The notes under the pieces were generated by a model that was given only the letters and a program-made list of their open reading frames with translations, did not search any database and was not told where the DNA came from. Source: Brevipalpus yothersi (taxonomy: Eukaryota > Arthropoda > Arachnida > Trombidiformes > Tenuipalpidae). From it: DNA of 64,000 nt. The position numbers were made by a program, and so were the translations under genes. Numbering within the stretch: the stretch's first letter is position 1; each line of letters starts with the position of its first letter. Shown in pieces: positions 12,877 through 24,366 of the stretch. The DNA lies in contig QZCP01000013.1 in the NCBI GenBank assembly GCA_003956705.1, forward strand, positions 274,422 to 338,421, given 5' to 3'.

Positions 12877-14227
12877 TTAATTTATCTGCTCAACGTAGTT
12901 TGCTGGTATCATGCCAGACTGTCCAGTCCTTTCTACTGTACCGTTCATCCAGCCATCATCAATTTTTTGAGCGTTGATTATCAGATCTCCTTCTCTAAAG
13001 GACGCCTCATCAACATCTTGGGCAGTATAGCTGTACATCGCTCGGAAACATCGATTGTTGGATCGATAACCTTGAGCAGAAGGAGATGGGTGACCTGAAT
13101 GATAGGAATAGGAAATATGATAACTTCGTTCTTCAGTCTACGAAAACTCATTAATCTCCATCTAAAAATTTAAATTTACCATAGTAGTATGCGCCTTGAT
13201 TTTCTCTCCGATTACCATAGTTTGTAGCCAAGGAGCCATAATGGTCGTTGATTGGATCGTAATCAGCGATGGAGCCAACTTTACGCACGTGAGCATCGGT
13301 CACTGAAAAATTACAAAGAATTTGAATTTCAGTTGATCTGCACAAAAACTTTGACGATTTTATGGACTAAATAGAGAGTGAATCATAAGTTATCAAGTTT
13401 CATCCATTCAAAACACTGTTAGACAACAATTAAACATTGCCTCTGAACAAATGAAATGGAAAATTTCAATTTTTCATCAGTCAAGACTGGGTTAAGATTC
13501 TCTCGAGCTATTGGGAAATGATGTGAGAATGAGAGTTTGACTCAGCAGTTTTGTTATCAGATTTGATGATTTCAGCTTGTAAGAATGAGAAGACCTGAAT
13601 CAAATATCATAATACTAGGTTTTGAGGTGAGATGGAGAGAGGTTTTGGGAAACAAAGATATCCTTTTTTCTAGCCAAAGTGATGGAAAGTTGAGATGACT
13701 AGAGTATGATTTTGACTATGAATAGCGAAGAAAATGCCAACAATTCATCGTGAAATTCGGCAATTTGCCAGAGCGAAAACTTATGGGTCCTAGTCAAGTC
13801 TGAGCAAAACTCGAATTAAAATGGAGTAGGAGTGATGAAAGAAGAGCCCAAATGTACTTCATAAGTCAGAATAAGAAATTTCTTTCGTTCTTTTCTTATC
13901 TTACAGTTGTTCAAACTATTCAGTTCCTGGATACTGGCCCAAGAGACTTTTTTGCGAAGCAACTGACAAATTCCCAAGCAATAGTGTGTGGTGATCCTTC
14001 AGGTTGCTTGGTGACCTCTTCAAAGCATCATAAAATGTCGAAGATCTGAATAAAACAAAACTACATCATTCCTCAATCAGAGTGTGGAAAAATATCAAGA
14101 GTCAAATCATGTGATCAGAATGAATTGAAATTGAAATTTACGAATCGAAGATCTAACTTTGCAAAGCTCGAGTCTACGGTGTGATAGGGCATTTGCAAAC
14201 TTTCTACCCAACATGAAGTATCAGAAA

Positions 14228-14281
<54 letters not shown>

Positions 14282-15325
14282 GATGATGATGATGATGAAA
14301 CACAACGAAAGCGATGAATTGAAGGATTGAACAATCGAACAAAGAAAGATATGATGAATCATGATCAATACCTGGTCCATGTCCTGAGGTGTAAATAACA
14401 GTAGATTGCATTTTGCTGGAATATGGGGAATTGTCCCTTTCCACAGCAGGATCCTGTGGATACCGATTATAATTGGGACTGACATATGAATTGGATGGAG
14501 GTCGTTGTTGCTGTTGATTGGGGATCGAATTAGAGGAGGGAAGTCTGTTTTGATTCAGAGAAACAGCAGTGGCTTGATTGGTGGAGGTTATCATTTGATT
14601 AACAGATGGTATATCATTCCGATTTGATGGATTGATTTTCATCCCTGAAACAAAGTTAAATATTTGTATGAGTTATTTTGAAAAAAAAAATCAAGCAAGC
14701 TTTCGAGATTGAAAGAATAAAAGTTCCCTGGACGACACTGAAGGTGACAACCTCATTTTGAGGTGGAAAAAAAATCAGGAAACAAAACCACCTATTGACC
14801 TACTCAAGATAAATATTGACAAGTTTTGTGGGAATCACAAAGTGAAACTATCATACCTTGATTGTTTCTTGCTTGTTCCACTGTTGAGCCGTTGCAATCT
14901 GCTGGAATTATGTTACTTCTCTTCTCTTCCATCATCTTTTTCTTCTCATACTCTCCGTGATAAGCCACATTGCTAATAATTTTGGATGTTGTACGAATGC
15001 GAAGAGTTTCCGGATCATCAGCCACTTGGGTCACTTTACCTTTGAGCTTTTCGAAATCTTGATGATACTGGATGTTACTCTGAATTTTTGTGTTAGCCTT
15101 GAGTCTTCTCGCCTCTGGAGTGTCCACAACGGCCGTGTATTTTGCTTGTGGAACATGAGCGTTACAGTAGGGCATCTTATCATAGCCCTTATATGTCTTG
15201 AGATTTAGGGTCATACCACACTCTTGACACCTGAAGCAACTTTTATGCCAAATTTTGTCAAGACATTTTAATTCCTCAATCGGATATACCCGCTTTTCAC
15301 AACGGCAACACATATTTGCGTTCAT
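12877..15325 (-). CDS. Lasp: LIM and SH3 domain protein Lasp
   Basis: Actin-binding LIM-nebulin-SH3 scaffold of muscle and cell cortex. Minus-strand exons: 15325-14857, 14644-14372, 13302-13180 and 13094-12877, giving 360 residues. Exon 1 encodes the LIM domain (CCRCEKRVYPIEELKCLD, HKSCFRCQECGM, PYCNAH) and two nebulin-type repeats (ANTKIQSNIQYHQDFEK; TTSKIISNVAYHGEYEK). Exons 2-3 form a polar Asn/Ser/Gln/Pro linker. Exon 4 is the SH3 domain (AMYSYTAQDVDEASFREGD, DDGWMNGTV, GMIPANYVEQIN, stop). The start MNANMCC matches the family's short N-terminus; another ATG 12 bases on would start at MCC. A (GA)n then (GAT)n tract lies in intron 2. Lasp is head to head with BicD, 1.8 kb away. Confidence 0.94.
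13303..14371. other. Lasp intron 2
   Basis: About 1.07 kb between the linker exons of Lasp. I see no further exon in it. The only marked feature is the microsatellite at 14232-14298. Confidence 0.6.
14232..14298. repeat. Compound (GA)n-(GAT)n microsatellite
   Basis: GA units at 14232-14277 run directly into GAT units to about 14298, inside Lasp intron 2. It reads CT then ATC on the sense strand. Confidence 0.97.
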
Positions 15326-17097
15326 GTTTGCAGTCAACTCACCGTGTTCTCTCTCTCTCTGTTTACCACCGGAAAAAAAGTATGAGAAAAATTCAATACA
15401 CTGTCAATTTCACCAATCAAGTGTATGTATATATTAATCTGTATCCCAAAAGAGTTGTCAGAGTCGAAGGACACGGTCCACTTACTGTCCACTTTACACA
15501 ATGGACACCAGTGAGAAAGAGAGATCAAAGTGGAGAGATAGAAAAAGATAGATGTTGATGAAGATGAAAAAAATCTTTCCAATTATCTGACAATCGGTGT
15601 CAGAAATGGACTGTTGATTAACGTTTGTTCCCAAAAATAATAGTACACATACACACACCAACACCACAAGCAAGTGATATAAAAATGTAAGAGGTCGTTT
15701 TGTGTGTATGATGATGATGATCAGCGTCTTGAGAGAGAATGGTGGCAGGAGCAGTAATCAAGATGCACTTTTTTAAATGTACAAGAAAGATGAAAAGAGG
15801 AAGAAGAAAGAGAGAGAGAAGAAGAGATGAAGATAATTTTCACTTAATTGAAATTTTTATACTTTTTGTTGTTCGAAATGAATGAAAATTCGAGACTTAC
15901 AAGAGAGAGTCATCATGAGAGAGAGAGGGAAAACAAATGTTCAGAGGAAGAGAGAAGAGAGAGAGAGAAAAACTCAACCGATCGCTCTCACAACAGTTGT
16001 CAACAGTTTTTAAAAGGATGCTCATTCAGTTGAAGAGAGGCTCTGAGCTTGTTAACATTTGCTATGCTGCGAATTCTATTAATAAAGCTTGACTATTGGT
16101 TGCCGGTGTTCAAATAATTTTCTCTTTCCATCCACTTAATGAGCGTGTTGATGGGCATATTGTATACTGTAGGGAACAGATTTTGTAAATCCAGAGACTG
16201 AGAATCAATCAATTATGCTCTACAATCACTCTGACTTTAAATCTCTAAGCTTTTGGATTGACGTTTTGCTTGGACAGAGCGAGAAACAAAGTGCGATACA
16301 ACGGCTGGTCATTGGACAAAAATTAGATCTCCTTGGCTTAGCACTTCTCGGAGTGCCGCAAGCATCTGTCTCTCTACTACTAATGTCTAGCAAAATTACA
16401 AGAGTTCAAGTTCGACTCAGTTGATTATTTTCAAAAAAATTTCGAAAATTCGTGAAAAGTTCTGATTCAGAACTTTCCATCTCCCTGAAAGTGTATGGAA
16501 GTGTATGGAAGCACCAGGTGGGGCTCAATATTGTGACTGTTAAAGCGCTGTTTTCCAGTCTGCAAACATGTAGACATGAATCCCAAACGATGGCTCAATG
16601 GACTTGCATTGGGATTGCATGTGTGTGTGGTGAAGTAGTTTCTCATACATGTATACAGACACAAATTGTGTAAAGCCGCTTATGGCCTGAGGGCTGGCAA
16701 TCCAATCTTTACCATCAATTTGATAATCGTCGGTGAAGTTCTTCCACCGATTTGATCCCTGTTCCTGGCTTTCTGGAACAGGTCATCGACACAACATCAC
16801 ACACAATTTTGGGTGTGATTTGTGTGTGTCCACATTTATTATCATTTCTGTATATCATGTATGTGCAATGCTGTTCTTTGGAGCCTAAAGTGAACTATTA
16901 TTTATTATTACATCATTTAATCAGTGGAAAACAAGTGTGTCCTAGTGATTGTGGGCAAATTATTAGCATCAATTATACTCTCATACATCGTGACACTGTC
17001 TCCAGTTGCCATCCCATTAATTTTCAATTACCTTCCAAGCCAATAACCACTTGTAGGTGGAGGGCTTCATACAGTCCCAATAAGCTTTTGACCAGTC
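15326..17097. other. Lasp-BicD divergent promoter region
   Basis: No coding sequence recognised. It must hold the 5' ends of Lasp (-) and BicD (+). A CT/GA-rich patch lies at 15345-16000. A small hairpin with 8-bp arms lies at 16758-16765 / 16775-16782, upstream of BicD. Confidence 0.5.
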
Positions 17098-19383
17098 ATG
17101 ACTGACATCGAAAAAGTGATCGCAGAGCGAGATTCTTTGCAATTGCAAGTGGATCGATTGCAAGAGGAACTTACCCAATCAATTTCGAAGCAACATTATT
17201 CGGCTCAATATGGTCTGGGATTACTTGACGAGAAGGAAAAACTTCGACTCCAGTACGAAGAGCTGGAAACACTCCATGAGAACACCAAAACCGAATTGGA
17301 AAGTCTTCGGCGAGCTCTGGCTCGGTCACAAGATTGTCAAAAAGCTTCCGCAGACAAGGGAATCGAACAGGAGGAAACTCTTCTCCAAGAATCAGCATCG
17401 AGAGAGGCAAAGTTTACATCCACTTTGCAAGAATTGGAACGTGAATTGAAATTGCTTCGCTCAGAACTCGCGAGAGTTGAATCCGAAAGGGATCGTCTTT
17501 CTTCGGATAATAATGATATCACGGAGCAGCTAAAAATTAGTGAATGTGAACGAAAAAATCTTCGGATCGAAGTTAAAGAGCTCAAAGAGAGAGAATTGAG
17601 ATTATCGAATGATATGAATGATTTAGAAGATGAGAATACAAGCCTTCAAAAAACTTTATCCAATTTAAAGTCAAGTCAAGTCGATTATGAAACCACCAAG
17701 TATGAGGTTCGCCGTCTTCAGGAGGAAATCGAATTGAGACGTTTACAGATGGAAGAATTGGATACACTCAAAAGTATCGCTGAAAAACAAATGAAAGAAG
17801 CCTTAGAGGCTCTGGAATCCGAAAGAGAGCAGAAATATGAGCTCAAGAAGAAGCTGGACGAAAGGCTCACAAGTGATCCAATGCTTAATATCAGTAGTTT
17901 CGGATTACGGTTGAGTCAAGTGTTGGCTGGAGCTGAGGCCGGTGGTGAGTTGGATGATGACAATTCTTCACCTCTACTCCATCAACTTGAATCCGATTTG
18001 TTGAATAATCGAAATACTAGTGAAAATTCTGAACAGAATTCATATGGTCCGGATGGATCTACTTCTCACCCTTCCTCCTTGTTCGACGAAGTGCATTTAA
18101 GTGAAATCAAAAAGCTCGAAAAAGATTTGGAATCTGTTGGAAATGAGCGAGATCAACTGGTTGTCAAACTGAGTGACACACATAATCTTCTAGAAAAAAC
18201 AAGAGATGAATTGATTTCCCATCAAGGTAGACTTTCCAAATTGACTACTCATATTGGAAATATTATTAATTCTTGTGGCGATGCTGAGCACGTTAAAGCT
18301 TTTGAAAGCGAGTTCCCTGAATGTAAAGAATTTATCTCTCTTCTCTGCAAAAAGATTGGAGAAGCTGGCTCCTCGGGAGGATCTTATGAGGAAATAGTAG
18401 AGATTAAGAAGCGCCTAAAAGAATGTGAAGATTTACGAGATAGTTTGCTACAAGATCTTGATCTTCTAAGCGGTTTCACTGATGAAACAGTATCAAGTAG
18501 TTTACCTGTTTCAGAAGATTTATGTAGAGTATCTGAGAAATTGGCTGCATTGTACTATCATATTTGCTCCTTGAATGGTGAGACGCCGAGCCGTGTTCTC
18601 TTGGATCATGCAAATAAGAATGAAAATATTCACAACTCTTTGAAATCTGATGGACTCCAAGAGAAACTGAACGATGAGCGAAGTAAAAAGCTTCTCTCCA
18701 ATTGGAAATCAGGAATCATCACCTCATCAGAATGCAAGCGTACCTTGGAAACTGTTGAAGATCAGATTGGACATTTGAATCATTCTATTGAAATTTTAAT
18801 CGATTCCAATGCATCTCGCATCAAAATGAAAAACGATTCAGGCACCTCTGCGCCCATATCAAGCCAAACTCCGTCCTCTGGTGTTGCCTCGTCTATTGAT
18901 TCTGAGGAACTTATCAAACTCAAAGCTCTCCTGGCCACTAAGCGTGAACAGATTGCCACTCTTCGAACAGTTTTGAAAGCTAACAAGCAAACTGCAGAAG
19001 TTGCGCTCGCAAATCTCAAATCCAAGTATGAGACAGAAAAGGCTGTTGTAACAGAGACAATGACCAAGTTACGCAAAGAATTAAAAGCATTGAAAGAAGA
19101 TGCTGCTACTTTCGCCTCTCTTCGTTCCATGTTCTCTGCTCGATGTGAAGAATATGTGGCTCAAATTGATGAACTCCAGAGACAGCTCAAATCATCTGAG
19201 GAAGAAAAGAAAACTCTCAATTCTCTTTTAAGAATGGCGATCAGTCAAAAGCTGAGTGTGACTCAGAAACTCGAAGAAATCGAAATGGATAGAGAAAGAA
19301 ATAGCCTCTCCTCACCTGCATCTACTCCTCGGAAGCCTTCAAGATTTGGACTTGAAGGTAGCCGTCGAGGCCATAAGCGATGA
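17098..19383 (+). CDS. BicD: Bicaudal D dynein adaptor, intronless
   Basis: Coiled-coil adaptor linking cytoplasmic dynein-dynactin to cargo such as Rab6 vesicles and mRNPs. One exon of 761 residues, against about 780 in the fly protein. Coiled coil 1 is at ~1-270 with the family motifs GIEQEETLLQESA and SLQKTLSNLKSSQ. Acidic/polar linkers and coiled coil 2 are at ~330-480. The cargo-binding C-terminal coil (ATFASLRSMFSARCEEYVA, LLRMAISQKLSVTQKLEE) is at ~665-740. The CC1 box, normally AAxxG, reads SAQYG (residues 35-39), a Ser in place of the first Ala. The start ATG follows an in-frame stop and is the first usable Met. The gene is divergent from Lasp. Confidence 0.95.
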   Translation: MTDIEKVIAERDSLQLQVDRLQEELTQSISKQHYSAQYGLGLLDEKEKLRLQYEELETLHENTKTELESLRRALARSQDCQKASADKGIEQEETLLQESASREAKFTSTLQELERELKLLRSELARVESERDRLSSDNNDITEQLKISECERKNLRIEVKELKERELRLSNDMNDLEDENTSLQKTLSNLKSSQVDYETTKYEVRRLQEEIELRRLQMEELDTLKSIAEKQMKEALEALESEREQKYELKKKLDERLTSDPMLNISSFGLRLSQVLAGAEAGGELDDDNSSPLLHQLESDLLNNRNTSENSEQNSYGPDGSTSHPSSLFDEVHLSEIKKLEKDLESVGNERDQLVVKLSDTHNLLEKTRDELISHQGRLSKLTTHIGNIINSCGDAEHVKAFESEFPECKEFISLLCKKIGEAGSSGGSYEEIVEIKKRLKECEDLRDSLLQDLDLLSGFTDETVSSSLPVSEDLCRVSEKLAALYYHICSLNGETPSRVLLDHANKNENIHNSLKSDGLQEKLNDERSKKLLSNWKSGIITSSECKRTLETVEDQIGHLNHSIEILIDSNASRIKMKNDSGTSAPISSQTPSSGVASSIDSEELIKLKALLATKREQIATLRTVLKANKQTAEVALANLKSKYETEKAVVTETMTKLRKELKALKEDAATFASLRSMFSARCEEYVAQIDELQRQLKSSEEEKKTLNSLLRMAISQKLSVTQKLEEIEMDRERNSLSSPASTPRKPSRFGLEGSRRGHKR

Positions 19384-21603
19384 TGCTATGGAATTCTTAG
19401 CAATGCATAATTGGAATCATACTTGACTCCCTCCCTCATTTTTAATTCTTCCCTCCTTCTGTTCATCTTGCAATAGAGATTCTATTTTTTCGTACAATTT
19501 CAGCTTGACTACTGGCAGCTGAAAGCTTCATATTTTTCATGAAAATGGGCTCATTATGCATCGATCTCTGACTGCTCATCTTCCACATCTTTGATCGCTT
19601 CATGAAATTAGATCATGGAGACAATCGAAACTCTAAGCATCACACACACTCACAATATTGCATGTTTCTGCTACGAAGTGTTGAAAATGTTTCACATCGG
19701 TTTATTTTTAATTCTAAAAGAAAATTTTCATACTTTTTAGTTGCATTTCGAATTATCGATGAAAAAAGATTATGCCTAAGTAAATCTCACAATCAAAAAC
19801 ACTCACATTGAATTCCAAGAAAATAATTTTTAATGATAAAGTGTGCTATGTATATTGTGAAACCGCTTCAGCTGAATTTTCTCTCTCACTAAAGCTAAGA
19901 GAAAGAGAATCTCAAGTTCTCTACCATAAAGTTCTAAATCATTCAGGGAGGTGTGCGAGAGAGAGAGAGAGAAAGTGATCGGACTGGATGTTTCGCAAAG
20001 AATGACCGTTACCAGTTTTAGCGTCTGTTGATTGAGAATTCAACACATACATACGAATTGGGACAGTGAATCAGAGAAAAGGTCCAGTATTTCATTAGAT
20101 GATCTAGATTGATCTTTGATCTGATATTGATGGTTCCTCTTAGAATATCTTTCACACGATTCCGAAAAATGGTTCTAATTACCGATTCTATTCAATCAAA
20201 AGGTTTGGCCCTCTTGGATATCCTATCATAAGGCTTCCGAGGTTTCTCTCTGTCCTGGCCCTGCTCTGTGAATATATGCCTCCTTTTCCGATTACTAGCC
20301 TCACTCCTATGATAAACGTTTACACGAGGGAAACAACTGAAGTCTCAGTCTAACAAGCTTACGAAAAGTTCTAGATATGGCATAATATAAAAGCGAGCTA
20401 GCTAAATAGCTGGTCCGAATGTTAGACTTGACTAATGACCTAATAAGATATGAGAAAAATTCCTTCCAAACATTGTGTTCTTGTTTCAACTTTTCTCTCG
20501 ACACAGATACAACATGATGTGTTAGATCACCAGAGCAAAGTTTCCCCAACCTAGAGTTAAATGAAGAATTTATATCAGTTTTAACAGTCTTCCGAATGAT
20601 AAAGCTTAGAGTAAAATGTGAGATTGATAACTTCATAGAATTTTGATAATTTTATTCACTCAAAAAGATCGCATACAACTCTTTCGATAGAGAAGAAAGA
20701 AACTAATCGAGTTATCTTGACCTCATCATCGATCGCAATCATTTGATCAATCACTTGATCAAATTCATAATCATAATCTAAACTTCCATGTCGACCCATT
20801 CGCATTGGAGAAGTTCGATCCATGAGAAACAGATTAAGCGTTCATCGGGATCATTTTCATTCCAATCCATTGTAAGTTGGTACGTTATAATTAAAATTCG
20901 TTGGAGTTGAAAAATCTGAGGGACACAAAAACTTATAGTCTCATGTATTGAATGAGCACAAAATCTCTGAAATTTACAACAAAAACTTACAGAAAAATTT
21001 CTTCCAAATACAATTTGGGTTGTATTTCAACAGTAAGGTAGTAAATCAACTGCATCACCAGATAGTCCGGAAAGACTTTCGAATGTTGATATTGCAGGAA
21101 GAAACGCTGAAGCGATGGTACATCAGATGAGTCTGATATCCGTTTTTAGGTCAAATTCTAATAATAGTCAATCAAACCCTTACAAGAGTCCAGCTGAGAA
21201 ACGAGTTACAAGTCTCAGTTTCTCATGATGACCGATTAAATTTACTCATTTACGTGGAGGAATAAGAATATTTTTCGTTCTCATAGTGGTTAGAATTTTT
21301 TCAATTTTCAACCTTCTTTCATGACCCATTGAAAAAAATTGAAATATCTTTCCATTAAAAACAATATCCTCCAAGTTTTTTCGAGAAATGGCTCGATTGT
21401 CATTCTAGAGCAGAATACCTTCAAGTTCTTGATAGGCTTCTTTCTTGAACTCAAGAATACTTGCTAAAAGCTTTCAGTTTAATGTATAGATTAGAATTCA
21501 TTGGCCAACAGTTATGTAAAGTTTCGTGTCATGATCAGATATGTTGAGTATTGAACTCTCTCTCTCTCTTCCGATACACCTCCACAAAGAAGGCATGATT
21601 AAA

Positions 21604-21606
<3 letters not shown>

Positions 21607-21650
<44 letters not shown>
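21607..21650. repeat. (CT)n microsatellite
   Basis: About 21 CT units in the BicD-GPCR spacer. Confidence 0.97.
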
Positions 21651-21654
<4 letters not shown>

Positions 21655-22528
21655 AAACTATTTTTAGATTTCTGTGGACGTTCACCAAATAACACTGGAT
21701 CAAGAGTAATCAAAATTATGTAAACAGATGTAAGAGATTGTTTTATTGAGCTGTTATCCCATGAATCTATAAACTCTTCCCCATTATAAATTGTGATATC
21801 AGTTTGTTAGTATTGCAGAAGAAATTTTCCCTTTCAACTTCATTATGTCAAAGAATATCAAGTTGATGATTTATTTAATGAGCATTTTCTAAATTTATAA
21901 ATTTGTTGGGACCTTCCAACTCGACCTTTTTCGGGCGATTATTCGAAAACAAAGAAGTATTCCAGATTAAAACTCTCTGGCAATTTCAACGGCTAATAGT
22001 TCTGTGCTCTGTACTTCCAATTAATACCACTATTTAAAAATTTGAAAATATACAATAGAGGAACATACTTCTATACGAGATGAGAATAGCTGATCGAGAG
22101 AGAATTGTTCATAATCTCACAAACAATTCCGAATCATTAATCGAGTTTGTTGAACTTTTTTGTCTACACTTTATCATAACTAGGCCAAAGCCAAAGATTT
22201 ACCGGCGTAGGTCATGAACTCGGATTAGAACTCAGGATAACTCATTCTGTGTGCATGGGAAAAGCCATCGAATGGTTATAAAATTTTTATATTCAACTCA
22301 TAAGTATTCATCAGAGATGTTAGGTGAACGGTACTCTGCTCACATTGAACTCTAATCTACATAACTGATGAAGTAAACGGTCAAATCATTGAATATCGAT
22401 ATATATCTTGAACTCGCTTGTGCTCAATTCGTATCATGTCAATAAATCATGATAGATCTCACCGGAATTAGAATTGCTCTTAAGCTGTGATGCAAAAATG
22501 AGAGAGAAGGAGAAAGAAAGAAGGAAAG

Positions 22529-22534
<6 letters not shown>

Positions 22535-22567
<33 letters not shown>
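22535..22567. repeat. (GA)n microsatellite after a GAAA-rich stretch
   Basis: About 16 GA units preceded by GAAAGAAAGAA-type sequence from 22510. Confidence 0.95.
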
Positions 22568-22570
<3 letters not shown>

Positions 22571-23237
22571 CGCTTTATTTGTTACATAACGTAAGTTAAT
22601 CCATCTTTCTAGTAGACATGGAGAAGAGGGGGATGAATGAAGAAAGAAGATTTGAATTGGTGAAAGTTATTTCATACACTGGTTGCTGACCCAGGATTAG
22701 CTTCACATTAAGTTCATTGCGTTATAAGATGACCACCACAAGTATTGATATAGTATAGTATTAATGATAGTAAGATATAGTAAGTAAGCCAAATCGAAAA
22801 ACTCTACTATATCGAACCAGAAGTAAGGTTCATGTAAGAGTGCAAGCGCCGATGAGTTACGAATGATTTAACCATATTGAATCTCAGTTCAATTCTATTA
22901 GGCGTAAGAGGTATGCATTTGAAATTATGTAAGATAAAAAATTCTTTACCAAAGTTTGATTACCTTTTTCTCAATTGGGAAAATTAAGTGGGCTCTATGG
23001 AACGCATGTTCACTTCTCTCTTGGGTGATGAAAAATATTTCGATCCACCGATCGAGTGGCCACTTTTGATCAGGAATGTGGAGATCTCGGTTGCTCAAAT
23101 GTTCGCTTCTCCTTGATATGAAATCAACTCTGTTCTTAATTGAATCTATTTAGTTACTTCTTCAAAGTTTTCAAGAATTTTTCTCTCATTTTCTTAAAGT
23201 TCTAAAAAGTCCTAAAAACTCGAGCATCGGCGCCGAG

Positions 23238-24278
23238 ATGATACCAGCTTTTGCAACAAATTATTCTCTCACATGGTTAGAAAGAAATCCAAGTTCTTTT
23301 ATTGTTCCCATTCTATTGACTCCAATATTTGTCACAGGATTTGTTGGCAATTTGTGGCTAATCATGATGATCATTCGAGGTCTGGTACCCCAAACGTCTT
23401 CCAACATATACACCTTGAGTTTAGCATTCGGTGATTTGGTAGTGTTTTTGAGTGTTTTTCCATTCATGATGACTCTTTTCCCAATGGCATCCGGTCCACT
23501 GGGTGTCTATATTTGTAAAATATCCGAATTTTTGAGAGACTTATCGGTCAACATAACTGCTTTAACGCTGATTGCCATGAGTGTGGATAGATATTTTGCC
23601 GTACTTTCGGCTGTCAATTGGATGCGTCGTCAAGGAACTCTTCGACATAAATTTCTATCATTTTCAATTGTGTGCTTAATTTGGATCCTATCAAGTTTAC
23701 TCGCTATACCAACCGTTCTCAGTGCTCGAGTCGAATGGATCAGCTCATCATCAACATCATCTATTTCACCATCACAAGTGGGCAAAGATCTTTACAGTGA
23801 AGAACGGATGCCGATATGTTACCCTTATCCGGAAAGATTTTTGGGAACTTATTATCCTAAGCTAATCGTTGTGATCAAATTTATTGGTTTATTTGTGGTT
23901 CCTCTCGGTGTATCTGGATTTTGCAATATGGTTGTCGCTCGTAAATTGATTGTCAATGTTAAAAGCAAACTTTGTTACCGAAAAACTCAACAGGACAGAG
24001 CTCTTCGGAAAGCACAATTCACTGCAAGGGTTGCTTTCCTTTTTGTTACCATGTTCTTATTTTGTTTTCTTCCACATCATCTATTTTCTCTATGGTTTTA
24101 TATATCTCCTCCAAAGAACGATTTTTATACCATGTTCTATCAGACTTCTCGGATAATAGCATTCGTTTGTGCCTTTCTTAATTCCGCTCTTAATCCAATC
24201 ATTATATGTAGCACAAGTCATCACTTGAAAAAATATGTTGGAAATAAGATGCCTTTTGTTAAATTTTTTTTCGTCTGA
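23238..24278 (+). CDS. Class A neuropeptide GPCR, CCHamide/bombesin-receptor type
   Basis: Seven-transmembrane receptor of 346 residues in one exon. N-glycosylation site NYS at residue 8. Seven hydrophobic segments. TM3 begins after YICKISEF, whose Cys should pair with the Cys of RMPICYPY in loop 2. DRYFAV ends TM3. TM7 ends ALNPIII, lacking the Tyr of NPxxY. Bombesin and CCHamide receptors likewise carry Leu there, which supports this subfamily, as do FLRDLSVNITALTLIAMSVDRY and the TM6-7 pattern HHLFSLWFY...FLNSALNP. The ligand is inferred, not shown; an endothelin/GRP-like relative is possible. The gene ends 88 bases from the stop of Hikeshi on the other strand. An AATAAA is at 24290-24295. 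Confidence 0.8.
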   Translation: MIPAFATNYSLTWLERNPSSFIVPILLTPIFVTGFVGNLWLIMMIIRGLVPQTSSNIYTLSLAFGDLVVFLSVFPFMMTLFPMASGPLGVYICKISEFLRDLSVNITALTLIAMSVDRYFAVLSAVNWMRRQGTLRHKFLSFSIVCLIWILSSLLAIPTVLSARVEWISSSSTSSISPSQVGKDLYSEERMPICYPYPERFLGTYYPKLIVVIKFIGLFVVPLGVSGFCNMVVARKLIVNVKSKLCYRKTQQDRALRKAQFTARVAFLFVTMFLFCFLPHHLFSLWFYISPPKNDFYTMFYQTSRIIAFVCAFLNSALNPIIICSTSHHLKKYVGNKMPFVKFFFV

Positions 24279-24366
24279 AGATGATTAAGAATAAATTTCA
24301 AACTTCAAACGCTATACGGGAAGGGTGTAAAATTTTTTTATTCAAATGGATTGATCGATGGACGAG

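Larger units (their letters stand above)
19384..23237. other. Gene-free region between BicD and the GPCR
   Basis: About 3.9 kb, A/T-rich. I find no exon I can support. Short open frames (longest about 109 codons at 20636-20307, minus strand) resemble nothing known to me. Two microsatellites are present. The BicD 3' UTR and GPCR promoter or 5' UTR exons must lie here. Confidence 0.5.

Noticed and set aside
16215..16424. Plus-strand frame of 69 codons upstream of BicD
   Set aside because: No splice site connects it to BicD in frame, and it resembles no known protein.
20307..20636. 109-codon minus-strand frame in the BicD-GPCR spacer
   Set aside because: A/T-rich random-looking composition and no match to a known family.
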